Counted from the stretch's first letter, positions 28,846 to 39,580 are shown. The stretch: DNA of 64,000 nt from an uncultured Bacilli bacterium (GCA_947589105.1 CANQBL010000003.1:1-64000), one strand, 5' to 3'. Notes: a model not told the origin generated them from the sequence alone. Program-made: numbers and translations.

Positions 28846-29750
28846 TATACATCATCCTTTTTATTTTTACTTATTAAACCAGTTTTTTCATACATTATTA
28901 TTCTTCTTTTTCTAGAAGAACTATTAAAATATTCATTATTAGTCATTAAAAAATTATATTTATCATCATATTGTTTATCATTAATAAATATATTATTGAT
29001 ATTAACCGCCTCTTTAGCAAACTTACCAGCAATATAAAATAATATAGCCATAATAATAAGTAATGGTATAATTTCAAAAATTATAACTAAAGAAACATTA
29101 CTATAGTTAATATTTAAATTACCAAGTAAACTCATCAAAAGATTATAAGTTCCATGAATAAAAGTTGGTATTAATATTGCCAAAGTAAAATTAATATACT
29201 TTTTGTTTTTATCTTTAGAAAAATTACCTAATGAAACAAAAAATCCAATTACAATACCACATATTACATGAAGTGGTAAGGTTGTAAAATCTCTCATTAA
29301 TGCTAAACTTATACTACTAGATATCGTACTTTCTGAAAAGGCATACATAATATTTTCTAAACCCGCAAAAGAAAGAGCAATAAGCATCATGTAAACAACA
29401 CCATCATATATATCATCATAATGTTTATTATCAAATATGAACAAAAAGAAAATCGCTAGTTTAGAAGCTTCTTCAATAAAAGCCCATACATAAGTTAAAA
29501 TAACACTATTACTAAAATAAGGAATAACAAGATTTTCAAAATAACTAGCAACAGCTATTGTTAATATTCCAGATAACAAACAAATAATAATGTTTTTAGT
29601 TGGTTCTTTGCTTTTCCTATCAGTATATAAAACAAACCAAACCAAAACAATTGTTGGTACTAAAGAAAAAAGAATGACCAATAAACGTTCATAAAAATAA
29701 TAATAATTATTAAATAAATCAAAGTTAAAACTAATATTTATCATATACAT
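28845..29750 (-). CDS. prsW: PrsW family intramembrane protease
   Basis: FIEEASKLAIFF, HVICGIVIGFF, HGTYN. Confidence 0.85.
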   Translation of the reverse strand: MYMINISFNFDLFNNYYYFYERLLVILFSLVPTIVLVWFVLYTDRKSKEPTKNIIICLLSGILTIAVASYFENLVIPYFSNSVILTYVWAFIEEASKLAIFFLFIFDNKHYDDIYDGVVYMMLIALSFAGLENIMYAFSESTISSSISLALMRDFTTLPLHVICGIVIGFFVSLGNFSKDKNKKYINFTLAILIPTFIHGTYNLLMSLLGNLNINYSNVSLVIIFEIIPLLIIMAILFYIAGKFAKEAVNINNIFINDKQYDDKYNFLMTNNEYFNSSSRKRRIIMYEKTGLISKNKKDDV

Positions 29751-29760
29751 ACCTTTCTAA

Positions 29761-30000
29761 TTAGTTTAAAAAAAACAATTTTAAACTAACCGTTCTGTTA
29801 CTTTTAGTTTCTGATAATATCACTTTATAAAGTAACTCATTATATTCTGTTTTATAACCCGTTTTTACCGTTTTAAAACTTATTTTAGGGGTTTTATTAT
29901 CAATAACTTCTTTATAAGAAATATAAGCAATCATCGTATTAATAATTATAAAAATAAAAATCATTATAAAAATAATATTTCTAATTTTTTTTAATATCAT
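29761..30000 (-). CDS. hypothetical single-TM protein (about 79 aa)
   Basis: AAAGGAGC SD before ATG at 30000; upstream in-frame extension unlikely. Confidence 0.5.
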   Translation of the reverse strand: MILKKIRNIIFIMIFIFIIINTMIAYISYKEVIDNKTPKISFKTVKTGYKTEYNELLYKVILSETKSNRTVSLKLFFLN

Positions 30001-30076
30001 ATTATGCTCCTTTATCTTCTTTATTATAACATAAATAAATATTATTTTTTCATATAATTTAACAGGAGTGATAAAT

Positions 30077-30772
30077 TTGTTTTTAAGTATTATTACAGAA
30101 ATCATAAAAGGTTTCTTAGTAGGAACAGGAAGTTATGGAAGCAAAACGTTTCCAGAGCCTTTAACCAAAGAAGAAGAAGATAAATTAATTGAGCAAATGC
30201 TAAATGGTGATAAAAACGCAAGAAATAAGCTAGTTGAACATAATTTAAGATTAGTTGCACACATTGTTAAAAAGTATGATAATGATAAAGATGACATTGA
30301 TGATTTAATTAGCATAGGAACAATTGGACTTATAAAAGGAATTGATACATTTTCAAACAAAAATGGAACAAAACTTACTACCTATGCTGCAAGATGCGTA
30401 GAAAATGAAATTTTAATGTTTTATAGGTCAAATAAAAAAAATTCAAAAAACATAAGTATAAACGAATCAATCGGATTTGATAAAGATGGTAATGAAATAT
30501 CTTTTTTAGATATTCTAAAAACCCCTAACCCAGATTATATAAGTGATATAGATTTACAAGATAATATTAAATTACTATATAAATTTATAGATGTACTAAC
30601 TGATAGAGAAAAAGAAATAATAATAAAAAGATATGGTCTTTACAATCAAAAAGAACAAACTCAAAAAGAAATAGCCAAAGAATTTAAAATATCAAGAAGC
30701 TATGTATCAAGAATAGAGAAAAGAGCTCTTACTAAAATTTTAAGAGAATTTATTAGAAATAATAAAAAGTAA
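30077..30772 (+). CDS. sigK: RNA polymerase sporulation sigma factor SigK (TTG start)
   Basis: hydrophobic pro-sequence then FPEPLTKEEEDKLIEQM, EHNLRLVAHIVKKYDN, DLISIGTIGLIKGIDTF; AGGAG 8 nt before TTG 30077. Confidence 0.92.
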   Translation: MFLSIITEIIKGFLVGTGSYGSKTFPEPLTKEEEDKLIEQMLNGDKNARNKLVEHNLRLVAHIVKKYDNDKDDIDDLISIGTIGLIKGIDTFSNKNGTKLTTYAARCVENEILMFYRSNKKNSKNISINESIGFDKDGNEISFLDILKTPNPDYISDIDLQDNIKLLYKFIDVLTDREKEIIIKRYGLYNQKEQTQKEIAKEFKISRSYVSRIEKRALTKILREFIRNNKK

Positions 30773-30795
30773 GAAATTTTTCATTTCTTACTTCT
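30768..30795. terminator. bidirectional terminator
   Basis: AAGTAAGAAAT-tttttc-ATTTCTTACTT. Confidence 0.8.
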
Positions 30796-31888
30796 TAACA
30801 ACATATATAATTGCACCAACTAGTCCAAATGCAATCATAGAAAAAGCCATTATTATAAGAGGATTTTTTTCAGCAGGTACATTAATTGTACCTTTTTTAG
30901 TCGTTTCTTTATCTTTTATAATATTTAAAATATATTCCTTTTTAGTACCATCTTCTGCAGTAACTAAAATTTTAACTTTAGAACCATTTTTTAAATCCCC
31001 GTTACCATTAATACTAACAATTGCATCAGAAGAAGATGCCTCATAATCAAGAGTTAATTTAGTAACAGAATTTTTTATCTTAACATTATAATTAAATTTA
31101 TCTTCTTCTAAAACAAAATCTTCAACTTCCTTTATTGATAAAAATTTCAAAGTAGCATCAGAAGTTAAAGCTTCCCTTTTAATATTAATTACATAAGCTT
31201 TTTTAGTTCCATCTTCTGCAGTAATAGTAATAGTTATTTTATTATTTTCACCCGCTTTTAACTCATCCATTGCATTATCACTAATTACCATATTTGCTTT
31301 ACTATCTTCCATTGTTGCATTAATTGTAACCATTTTAATAGTAGCATCTACAGTTGCAGAATATTCATAAACATTACTAGAAAAACTAGGAGAAAAATCA
31401 ACATTATTATCATCACTACCTATTATTTCTAATGTCTTTAAATTAGCATTATTTGATTTAGGTGCTTGAGTAGTTGTTGTGGTTGAAGTTGTTGCTGGTG
31501 CCTGTTTTGTTTTAACGTTAACAGACTCCGTTTTTGTTTCTCCATTATTAAGGTCCTTTATACTAAAAGTAACTGTATAATCTGATTTAATGTCCTTAGC
31601 TTTAAAGGTTATACTTCCTGAAGTTGCCGTAAAAGATAATTTATCAAAACCAGAAAAACCAACTGGATTTCCTACTTTTTCCAAGTTACCCATATTATTA
31701 TAACTAAATTCGTAAAGTGAATCTTTGCTAGATATCGTTGCATCACTAAAATTAATGGTAAAAGTATTACCAGCAGTAATAGAGTTACTTGTAACTGTCA
31801 TATTAATAGCTTTAACCCTTATTACTCCAAAAAAACAAAATACACTTATAAATAAAAACAAATTTAAAAATTTCTTCATATAACACAC
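30788..31888 (-). CDS. cell-surface protein with cadherin-like beta-sandwich domains and C-terminal TM anchor
   Basis: signal peptide; two NxxLKxLxI...YxxxVxxxxxxVTINA...KAYVINI repeats; Thr-rich linker. Confidence 0.8.
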   Translation of the reverse strand: MCYMKKFLNLFLFISVFCFFGVIRVKAINMTVTSNSITAGNTFTINFSDATISSKDSLYEFSYNNMGNLEKVGNPVGFSGFDKLSFTATSGSITFKAKDIKSDYTVTFSIKDLNNGETKTESVNVKTKQAPATTSTTTTTQAPKSNNANLKTLEIIGSDDNNVDFSPSFSSNVYEYSATVDATIKMVTINATMEDSKANMVISDNAMDELKAGENNKITITITAEDGTKKAYVINIKREALTSDATLKFLSIKEVEDFVLEEDKFNYNVKIKNSVTKLTLDYEASSSDAIVSINGNGDLKNGSKVKILVTAEDGTKKEYILNIIKDKETTKKGTINVPAEKNPLIIMAFSMIAFGLVGAIIYVVKK

Positions 31889-31954
31889 CTTCTATTCTAG
31901 ATATAATTTTAATATAAAAATTTAAATAAGTCAACGAAATAAAAAGACATATTA

Positions 31955-34900
31955 CTATGCCTTTTCTACGTTTAATTTAACAACTATTCCATTAAGATCA
32001 AACTCTTCTTTTAAATCATTTGTTTTAATTAATTCAATACTTAATGTTTCACTTTTAATCATTTCTTTAAATGATTTTACTACTTCTTCAAACCTTTCAT
32101 CTGCTTCATAATAAAGTTTAATTCTATCTGCAACATCAAAATCTTTTGATTTTCTTAAATTTTGTACTTTAGAAATTAATTCTCTTGCAATACCTTCGTT
32201 AATTAAATCTTGTGTTAAGGTTGTGTTTAATATTATAAAGTTATTTCCATCTCTTTGAGCATCATAACCTTCTTTTGCAGATACCCTAATATCTACCATA
32301 TCAGAAGTAATATCAAATAACTCACCATCAACCGTTATAGTAACAGCTTCACCTTTTTCGATAAATTTAATATCTTCATCTGTTAACTTTAAAAGTTGTT
32401 CTTGATATAGTTTTATTTTAGGACCAAATATTTTACCAGCAACCTTAAAATTAGGTTTAACTTCAAAGTTCATGTACTTAGATAAATTATCTATGTAAGT
32501 TAATGTCTTAACATTTAATTCTTCTTTTATAAGTTCATCTAAATCTGCTATTAACTCTTTATTTCTACCATCTAATAGAATTTCTTTAATTGGTTGTCTT
32601 ACCTTTATTTTAACTTCTTCACGAGCATTTCTTCCAAGGGAAATTAAATCTCTTACTAAATCCATCTTGTTTTCTATTCTATCATTTACTAGTGATAAAT
32701 CAGCTTTTGGAAAATCTGTTAAATGAACAGATTCTTTACCAGTTAAAGATATATATATTTCTTCTGCGGTAAATGAAGCGATTGGAGCGATTATTTTACA
32801 TAAACCAACTAATACTTCATAAGTTGTTTTATATACGGCTTTTTTACTAATATCAAGTTCACTAGCCCAAAATCTACGTCTGTTTCTTCTTATGTACCAG
32901 TTAGATAAATCTTCTGAAACAAAGTTAGTTACACTTCTTACTACCCTGGTTAAATCATATTCATCATAAGCTTTTGTTACGTAATCTAGTAATTTATTAT
33001 ATTTAGAAATTAACCATTTATCTATTTCTTCTCTTTGTTCATACGAAACATCAAAACTTCTTGGATCAACATTATCCGTGTTTGCGTATAAAGCAAAGAA
33101 TGAATAAGTATTTTTAAGTGTTGAAAAGAATTTAGAGTATACTTCTTTTAATCCATCCTCATCAAACTTAATTGGAGTCCAAACTGGTGATACATAAGGT
33201 AAATACCAACGAATAGTATCAGCTCCATTTTTCTTTATTAAACTAAATGGTTCTATTGAATTTCCCCTTGATTTATGCATTTTTTGACCATTTTTATCAA
33301 GTAATAAATCATTTACTAAAACATTTTTATAAGGACTTTTACCCGTTACAAACGTTGATATTACTAATAAAGAGTAAAACCAACCACGAGTTTGGTCAAT
33401 ACCTTCAGCGATAAAGTCTGCAGGAAATTGCTCTTGCCAAAGTTCTTTATTTTCAAAAGGATAATGATATTGTGCAAATGGCATAGAACCAGAATCAAAC
33501 CAGCAGTCAATAACATCTGTCGTTCGTGTCATTTTATCACCACATTTAGGACATTTTATATGTATTGAATCAACGTATGGTCTATGTAAATCTATAGTTT
33601 CATCAATGTTTTCAATTGCCTTTTCTACTAATTCTTTTCTTGAACCTATCATTTGCATATGTCCGCACTTACAAGTCCATAATGGAAGTGGTGTTCCCCA
33701 ATATCTTTGACGGGATATAGCCCAATCCTTTAACTCTAATAACCAGTTTCCAAAACGTTTTTCTCCAACGTACTGAGGATACCAGTTAACCTTATTATTT
33801 TCTTCTATAATCTTGTCTTTTATCTTGGTTACTTCTAGATAATAAGAAGGTTTTGAGTAGTATAAAAGAGGTGATTTACATCTCCAGCAATGAGGATAGT
33901 TATGTACCATCTTTTGCTTTTTAAATAATTTATCATTTTCTTTTAACCACTTAATTACCTCTTTGTCGGCATCAAACACATTCATACCTTTCCATGGTCC
34001 TTCATTATAACAACCATCTTCTCCCACTGGGTTTAAATATGGTAAATTATATTTTTTACCAACGTTAGCATCGTCTTCTCCAAAAGCAGGGGCAATATGA
34101 ACGATACCTGTTCCATCTTCCATAGTAACATAAGTGTCACAAGTAACAAAAAAACCCTTTTTATTTACACTTAAGAAAGGTAATAATTGCTCGTATTCTT
34201 GATATTCTAAGTCCTTACCTTTATATTCTTCAAGTACTTTTACCTCATCACCTAAAACCTTGTTCATTAAAGCTTTAGCTAATATAAACTTATACCCCAT
34301 TGATTCTACTTTAACATATGTTTCATTTGGATTAACACATAATGCTACGTTAGATAAAAGTGTCCAAGGAGTTGTTGTCCACACAAGAAAGTATACATCT
34401 TCATCCTTTTTTTTCATTGGAACGATAACCGTATCAACTGATACTTCTTTATAACCTTGAGCAACCTCATGTGATGCTAGTGTAGTACCACATCTTGGAC
34501 AATACGGAGTTATTTTAACTCCTTCATAGAATAAACCCTCATCAAAGAATTTTTTTAATATCCACCATTCAGTTTCAATATAATTATTATCATAAGTAAT
34601 ATATCTATTTTTAGTATCAATAAACTGTCCCATTTCATCGGTAAGCTTAGTAAAAGATTCTTCATTTTTCCATACTGCTTCACGACATTTTTTATTAAAT
34701 GATTCTATACCATATTTTTCAATATCTTTTTTACCTTCAAAACCTAGTTCTTTTTCAACTTGAACCTCAACTGGAAGTCCATGAGTATCCCATCCAATTT
34801 TTCTAAGTACCCTTTTACCCTTCATAGTTTGGTACTTACAAAAAGCATCTTTTAAAAATTTTGCCACCATATGATGAACTCCAGGATTTCCGTTTGCGGT

Positions 34901-35050
34901 AGCTGGTCCATCATAAAAAACAAAGTTTTCTTTTTTTTCTCTATTACTTATTGTTTTGTTTAAAATATCTTCCTTTTTCCATTTATTCAATATTTCTTGT
35001 TCAGTTTCATATACATCTTTTTTTGATAATTCTTTAAATATTTTGCTCAT
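31955..35050 (-). CDS. ileS: isoleucyl-tRNA synthetase (start corrected to ATG 35050)
   Basis: GWDTHGLPVEVQVEKELG, YCPRCGTTLASHEVAQGY, KMHKSRGN; HIGH motif replaced by GVHH. Confidence 0.96.
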   Translation of the reverse strand: MSKIFKELSKKDVYETEQEILNKWKKEDILNKTISNREKKENFVFYDGPATANGNPGVHHMVAKFLKDAFCKYQTMKGKRVLRKIGWDTHGLPVEVQVEKELGFEGKKDIEKYGIESFNKKCREAVWKNEESFTKLTDEMGQFIDTKNRYITYDNNYIETEWWILKKFFDEGLFYEGVKITPYCPRCGTTLASHEVAQGYKEVSVDTVIVPMKKKDEDVYFLVWTTTPWTLLSNVALCVNPNETYVKVESMGYKFILAKALMNKVLGDEVKVLEEYKGKDLEYQEYEQLLPFLSVNKKGFFVTCDTYVTMEDGTGIVHIAPAFGEDDANVGKKYNLPYLNPVGEDGCYNEGPWKGMNVFDADKEVIKWLKENDKLFKKQKMVHNYPHCWRCKSPLLYYSKPSYYLEVTKIKDKIIEENNKVNWYPQYVGEKRFGNWLLELKDWAISRQRYWGTPLPLWTCKCGHMQMIGSRKELVEKAIENIDETIDLHRPYVDSIHIKCPKCGDKMTRTTDVIDCWFDSGSMPFAQYHYPFENKELWQEQFPADFIAEGIDQTRGWFYSLLVISTFVTGKSPYKNVLVNDLLLDKNGQKMHKSRGNSIEPFSLIKKNGADTIRWYLPYVSPVWTPIKFDEDGLKEVYSKFFSTLKNTYSFFALYANTDNVDPRSFDVSYEQREEIDKWLISKYNKLLDYVTKAYDEYDLTRVVRSVTNFVSEDLSNWYIRRNRRRFWASELDISKKAVYKTTYEVLVGLCKIIAPIASFTAEEIYISLTGKESVHLTDFPKADLSLVNDRIENKMDLVRDLISLGRNAREEVKIKVRQPIKEILLDGRNKELIADLDELIKEELNVKTLTYIDNLSKYMNFEVKPNFKVAGKIFGPKIKLYQEQLLKLTDEDIKFIEKGEAVTITVDGELFDITSDMVDIRVSAKEGYDAQRDGNNFIILNTTLTQDLINEGIARELISKVQNLRKSKDFDVADRIKLYYEADERFEEVVKSFKEMIKSETLSIELIKTNDLKEEFDLNGIVVKLNVEKA

Positions 35051-35069
35051 AATATTCCTCCTTAAAATT

Positions 35070-35308
35070 AAAAAACTCACCCTTAAAAAGGATGAGTTAT
35101 ATACCCACGGTACCACCTTAATTCACGTATAAACGTGCAACTTATTTGTTTTAACGCTATCAAGCGGTACTATTCTAACTATTCAAATAGACACATCAGA
35201 AGTGATTTGTATGATTTAAACTTAACTTACTTTTCACCAAAACAGTAAGCTCTCTAATAAATTTTCATCACACCGTCTTCGTCTTTTGTTTTATTACCGT
35301 ATATTTTA
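35070..35308 (-). promoter_or_regulatory. T-box leader upstream of ileS
   Basis: AAGGUGGUACCGUGGGU T-box; terminator AACUCAUCC/GGGUGAGUU; promoter TTGATT-N16-TAAAAT. Confidence 0.9.
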
Positions 35309-35333
35309 TCATAATCTAAAAAATAATCAAGTA

Positions 35334-35732
35334 CTAAAAATCTTCAGAAATATTTTTTGTTCTATTTCTTTTTGGTTCTTCTTCATCAGTCATTTTTCCT
35401 TGAACATTGATGTTTTTTGGAGCGCATAAAAATATGCCATCTCCTAACTTTTGCATTGAACCACCAATTGCATATAAACAACCACTTACAAAATCAATTA
35501 TTCTTTTTCCTTGATCAGGTGTTACTCTTTTTAAGTTAACAACAACGGTATTTCTCTTTTTTAAATAATCCGCAATTTGTTGTGATTCAGAATAAGCCCT
35601 TGGCTCAAGAAGAATCATTTTACTACCTTCTTGAGTTTCTTCTCTTGTTGCTTCTTCAACACTTAAGGTATAATATTCATCTTCGCTAGAAATATCACTA
35701 CTACCAAATAATTTCTTTAAATTTAAAGCCAT
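35334..35732 (-). CDS. sepF: cell division protein SepF
   Basis: EPRAYSESQQIADYLKKRNTVVVNLKRVTPDQGKRIIDFVSGCLYAIGGSMQKLGDGIFLCAP. Confidence 0.95.
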   Translation of the reverse strand: MALNLKKLFGSSDISSEDEYYTLSVEEATREETQEGSKMILLEPRAYSESQQIADYLKKRNTVVVNLKRVTPDQGKRIIDFVSGCLYAIGGSMQKLGDGIFLCAPKNINVQGKMTDEEEPKRNRTKNISEDF

Positions 35733-35840
35733 TTTATCCCTCCATGTAAGTACACTTTATTATCATCTAAATATATATTAACATATTTAAAAAAAAAATT
35801 AAATACATAAAAGAAAAAAAGAAAAAACTTTTTTCTTCTT

Positions 35841-36338
35841 TTATCGATCATTAAATTTTCTTTTAGAAATTTTTTTTATCTTAAGATACCAGTCTTTCAT
35901 TTGCTCAAAACTTTCTAATTGTTCATTTTGTCTTTTAACTTTATCTAAGTCTTTATATAAAACTGTCAACTTTTGATTCTTAGCTTCTTTTATACTAATA
36001 TCATTACTAATAAATAATTCGTCAAAAACATACAAAATGTATTCCATTTGATCTTGAAAAATAGTATTATCTTCACTCATAACAGGTACTACTTTTGAAA
36101 AATACTTTACCTTTTCAATATTATTATAAATTTCTTTTAAATACTCTATTTCGTTTTCTAATCCATTTATAACTTTATTATTATGATCTATTTGCCCTCT
36201 TATTTTGCTAGGATCTATAAAAATATATTTATCAATTTTTTCTTCAGAAGAAGAAAGATATTTATTAAATAATTTACAAACTCCAGTTTTTTCTTTTTCA
36301 CTTAATTTTTCATCATTAACTTCTAATATTTTTAGCAT
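35841..36338 (-). CDS. hypothetical coiled-coil-like protein
   Basis: intact 165-aa ORF with SD (AAAGGTG), Glu/Lys rich. Confidence 0.5.
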   Translation of the reverse strand: MLKILEVNDEKLSEKEKTGVCKLFNKYLSSSEEKIDKYIFIDPSKIRGQIDHNNKVINGLENEIEYLKEIYNNIEKVKYFSKVVPVMSEDNTIFQDQMEYILYVFDELFISNDISIKEAKNQKLTVLYKDLDKVKRQNEQLESFEQMKDWYLKIKKISKRKFNDR

Positions 36339-36396
36339 TTAAATCACCTTTTCTTATATCTTTTAATATTTTATTAAGGATAAAAAGAACCTATAA

Positions 36397-36954
36397 TTAG
36401 GCTCTTGATACATATTTACCATCTTTCGTAGATACTAAAACCGATTCTCCTTCATTAATGAATAAAGGAACTTTAATAGTCATTCCATTTTCTAAAGTAG
36501 CATCTTTTTGTGCCCCACTAGAGGTATTACCTTTTACCGCTTGTTCAGTATTAGTTACTAAGTAATCAATTTTTTCTGGTAAATTAAGACCAATTAACTC
36601 TTGACCAAAATAAACTAAACTAACTTCTAAATTTTCCTTTAAATATTTTAAATCCTCACCAATTTGGTCTTTAGATAACTCAACTTGTTCATAAGTATTC
36701 ATATCCATAAAACTATAAGAATCTCCTGCTTGATATAAATATTGCATAGGTTTTCTTTGAACGTTTGCCTTACCTAATTTTATACTACTATTATAAGTTT
36801 TTTCAACAATTGCACCAGTTCTTAAATTTTTAAGTTTAGCTTTAACAAAAGCAGCTCCTTTTCCAGGTTTAACATGAGAAAATTCGAGTACTTGATAAAT
36901 ATTACCCTCATCTTCTACAGTCATTCCATTTTTAATATCGTTTACATTAAACAT
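36397..36954 (-). CDS. efp: elongation factor P
   Basis: DIKNGMTVEDEGNIYQVLEFSHVKPGKGAAFVKAKLKNLRTG. Confidence 0.97.
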   Translation of the reverse strand: MFNVNDIKNGMTVEDEGNIYQVLEFSHVKPGKGAAFVKAKLKNLRTGAIVEKTYNSSIKLGKANVQRKPMQYLYQAGDSYSFMDMNTYEQVELSKDQIGEDLKYLKENLEVSLVYFGQELIGLNLPEKIDYLVTNTEQAVKGNTSSGAQKDATLENGMTIKVPLFINEGESVLVSTKDGKYVSRA

Positions 36955-37000
36955 TTTATTACTCCTTTCTAACCATCATAAAAAATAAGCTTTAGGCTTA

Positions 37001-37171
37001 TTAGTTTTTAGTTTCTTTATGATCAGTATGACATCTACATCTTGGACAGAATTTACTAATTTCCATACGTTCAGGATCGTTATGTTTGTTCTTTGGTGTA
37101 CGATAATTTAATTCCCCACACTTAGGACATTTTAAAGTTACTTGAGCTCTATTTTCATTTTTCTTTGCCAT
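37001..37171 (-). CDS. rpmG: 50S ribosomal protein L33 (56 aa, absent from ORF track)
   Basis: MAKKNENRAQVTLKCPKCGELNYRTPKNKHNDPERMEISKFCPRCRCHTDHKETKN; SD AAAGGAGG. Confidence 0.95.
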   Translation of the reverse strand: MAKKNENRAQVTLKCPKCGELNYRTPKNKHNDPERMEISKFCPRCRCHTDHKETKN

Positions 37172-37216
37172 ATTATTCCCCTCCTTTTCGAAGATAACTA
37201 TGGGTATTATATCAAA

Positions 37217-39262
37217 TTATTTATAATTTTCAAAGAAAATATTGCAAATTCTTGATACAATTCGCTTATTTACGTTAGAAGTGTATGTTGAAGAGCCATT
37301 TTTATGACTAACATGAGGTGAAATAGATACGATACTCATAACAGGATCATCAAAAGGAGCATACCCAATAAACGACTTACTATAAGTTTCTGTATCAACT
37401 AATCCATCACCATTAGCATCATAAAAACTCTCTGATGTACCAGTTTTTCCAGCTGGTGATGGACTATTTCCCATATAACCTTTTCCTAAATAACCTTCCA
37501 TAACACTTTTAAAACCTTCTTTTACTCTTTCAAAATATATTTTATCAATGTTTACTTTATTTAAAACGGTTTTTTCGTATTTTTTCTTAACCTTACCCAA
37601 CTCGTCGTTTTTAGTAGCTTCTCTTATTTCGTTTACTAAATTAAGTTTTAATCTTTCTCCATCATTTGCTAATGTATTAACATAACTTGCAAGTTGTAGC
37701 GTAGAATACGTATCATACTGTCCAATTGCATAATTTAAAAGAAGTCCCGCATTTGACGTTTTTCCTTTGTATCCTTCTGTTTCAAAAGGAAGATCTATTC
37801 CAGATTTAACCCCAAGTCCAAGCTCGTTAAAAACACTTCTATAAGTATTAAGAGCACTACTATCTATTTTTATCGGCATGTTGTAATAATAATTTACATT
37901 TGCAACTTTTAAAGCTAATTGAAATTGATATGAATTAGATGAATACTTAAGAGCAGTTACATCGTTTAACGCTCCAAGAGATGTACTCCAAGAACATTTT
38001 TGAGGGGTATTTTTAAATTTTATACATTTATCATAAAATATGTCTCCAATTTTTAAATTACCAGTTTTATAACCTACTAACATTGAGGCTCCCTTAACTA
38101 TCGAACCCGGAGTATCACTACCGGTAAGTAAATTAGTTGTATAATCGCTTATTTTATAACCATCATTAGTGGTTGTTATTTGTTTAGATGCCATTGCTAG
38201 AACCTCACCAGTTTTAGGATTAGTTATAATAACCGATGTGTGATCATAAAACCTTGTATTAGCTTCTTTTTTAGCGTTTATTAGCTCTTCTTCTATTATT
38301 TTTTCCAATGCTAATTGAAGATTAATATCAATTGATAAAACCAAATCATTACCTCTTTTGCCTTTTTTTATAAGTGTCTTTTTACCATTTTTAACCTCGT
38401 ATAAATCCTTTGTCCCCTTTAGTTCATCTTCGTACTCATACTCTAAATAACTTAATCCAACACGATCGTTTAACGAATAACCCTTATTTAAATATTCAGC
38501 TTTAAACTCTTGCGGGATACCTGTTTTACTAGTTGATACACTACCTAATATTTGTCTTAAAGTATCTCCATACGGATACGTTCTTCTCCACGAAGTTGAA
38601 ATTGAAACTCCTTTTAGCTCACTTAAATTTTGTGCAACATACGCATATTCTTCATCAGTTGCATCCTCTTTTATAATCTTTTCATCATAATAATATCCAT
38701 TTCCCATTAAAAAATAAATATATGCCGCTTCTTTATCTAAATTTGAATAAATACTAAGTTCTTCATCAGTTATTCTATCTACTTTTAATTTTTCTATTTC
38801 AGAAGCCTTTAATTTCCTTCTTTCATACAATTCTTTTTCTTCTTTCGTTATTTTTTCCTCTGCTTTTTTCTCATTATTTAAAATCCAAAATTTTCTTAGA
38901 TTATAATCGGTTAAAGCACTATAATCAATTTCTAATTTTTTAGCTAGTTTGTAAGCTAATTCTATTTCATCTTTATTTTTCATACCAGACTCTTTTTTAT
39001 AACTTATCAAATTAACTCCCTCGTTATCTACTATTACATTATAATTACGATCATATATTCTTCCTCTTGGGACAGATTGACCATATACTTTTTTAGTAGA
39101 TAATTTGTTAAGTTCTGAAAGTGAAGCTTTTACGTTAAAAAGTTGTAAATACCCCATTCTTAAAACTATTATTACAAAACAAAATATAATAAATATAAAT
39201 AAAAATATAAGTCTATTTTTAGTAATAACATCAGGATTTTTATTTTCCATAAAAAGTACCAC
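37217..39262 (-). CDS. penicillin-binding transpeptidase (class B PBP, PBP2/SpoVD-like)
   Basis: SIVK, SSN, KTGTSE active-site motifs; N-terminal TM and dimerization domain. Confidence 0.9.
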   Translation of the reverse strand: MVLFMENKNPDVITKNRLIFLFIFIIFCFVIIVLRMGYLQLFNVKASLSELNKLSTKKVYGQSVPRGRIYDRNYNVIVDNEGVNLISYKKESGMKNKDEIELAYKLAKKLEIDYSALTDYNLRKFWILNNEKKAEEKITKEEKELYERRKLKASEIEKLKVDRITDEELSIYSNLDKEAAYIYFLMGNGYYYDEKIIKEDATDEEYAYVAQNLSELKGVSISTSWRRTYPYGDTLRQILGSVSTSKTGIPQEFKAEYLNKGYSLNDRVGLSYLEYEYEDELKGTKDLYEVKNGKKTLIKKGKRGNDLVLSIDINLQLALEKIIEEELINAKKEANTRFYDHTSVIITNPKTGEVLAMASKQITTTNDGYKISDYTTNLLTGSDTPGSIVKGASMLVGYKTGNLKIGDIFYDKCIKFKNTPQKCSWSTSLGALNDVTALKYSSNSYQFQLALKVANVNYYYNMPIKIDSSALNTYRSVFNELGLGVKSGIDLPFETEGYKGKTSNAGLLLNYAIGQYDTYSTLQLASYVNTLANDGERLKLNLVNEIREATKNDELGKVKKKYEKTVLNKVNIDKIYFERVKEGFKSVMEGYLGKGYMGNSPSPAGKTGTSESFYDANGDGLVDTETYSKSFIGYAPFDDPVMSIVSISPHVSHKNGSSTYTSNVNKRIVSRICNIFFENYK

Positions 39263-39316
39263 CTCATGATTATTATGCTAATAAAACATTAATGATATGC
39301 ATATAATAAGTAGGAG

Positions 39317-39580
39317 TTGATTTATATGTATGAAGTATTAATAAAAGAGTATCTAAAAAGATTATCATTAAAAGACATAAATAATTTTGCAAACAAAAAT
39401 AATATGCCCCTTGAAAAAGGAGAAGACAAAATTATCTATGACTTTATTATGAATAATTGGTTAGAAGTTTATAAAGGAGATGCTAATAAAGCTTTTATTA
39501 TATTAAAAAAACAAGTATCACCTAATACTTTTAATAACATTATGAAATTATATAACGAATTTAAAGATAAAATTAAATAA
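39317..39580 (+). CDS. DUF2624-like hypothetical protein
   Basis: LKRLSLKDINNFANKNNMPLEKGEDKIIYDFI, small helical ORF. Confidence 0.45.
   Translation: MIYMYEVLIKEYLKRLSLKDINNFANKNNMPLEKGEDKIIYDFIMNNWLEVYKGDANKAFIILKKQVSPNTFNNIMKLYNEFKDKIK

Noticed and set aside
30768-31888. Cadherin-like surface protein as LPxTG sortase substrate
   Set aside because: C-terminus ends NVPAEKNPLIIMAFSMIAFGLVGAIIYVVKK; TM anchor but no LPxTG motif.
31955-35116. ORF-track ileS start at 35116
   Set aside because: The N-terminal MVPWVYNSSFLRVSFLILRRNI is translated T-box/terminator leader; real ATG at 35050.
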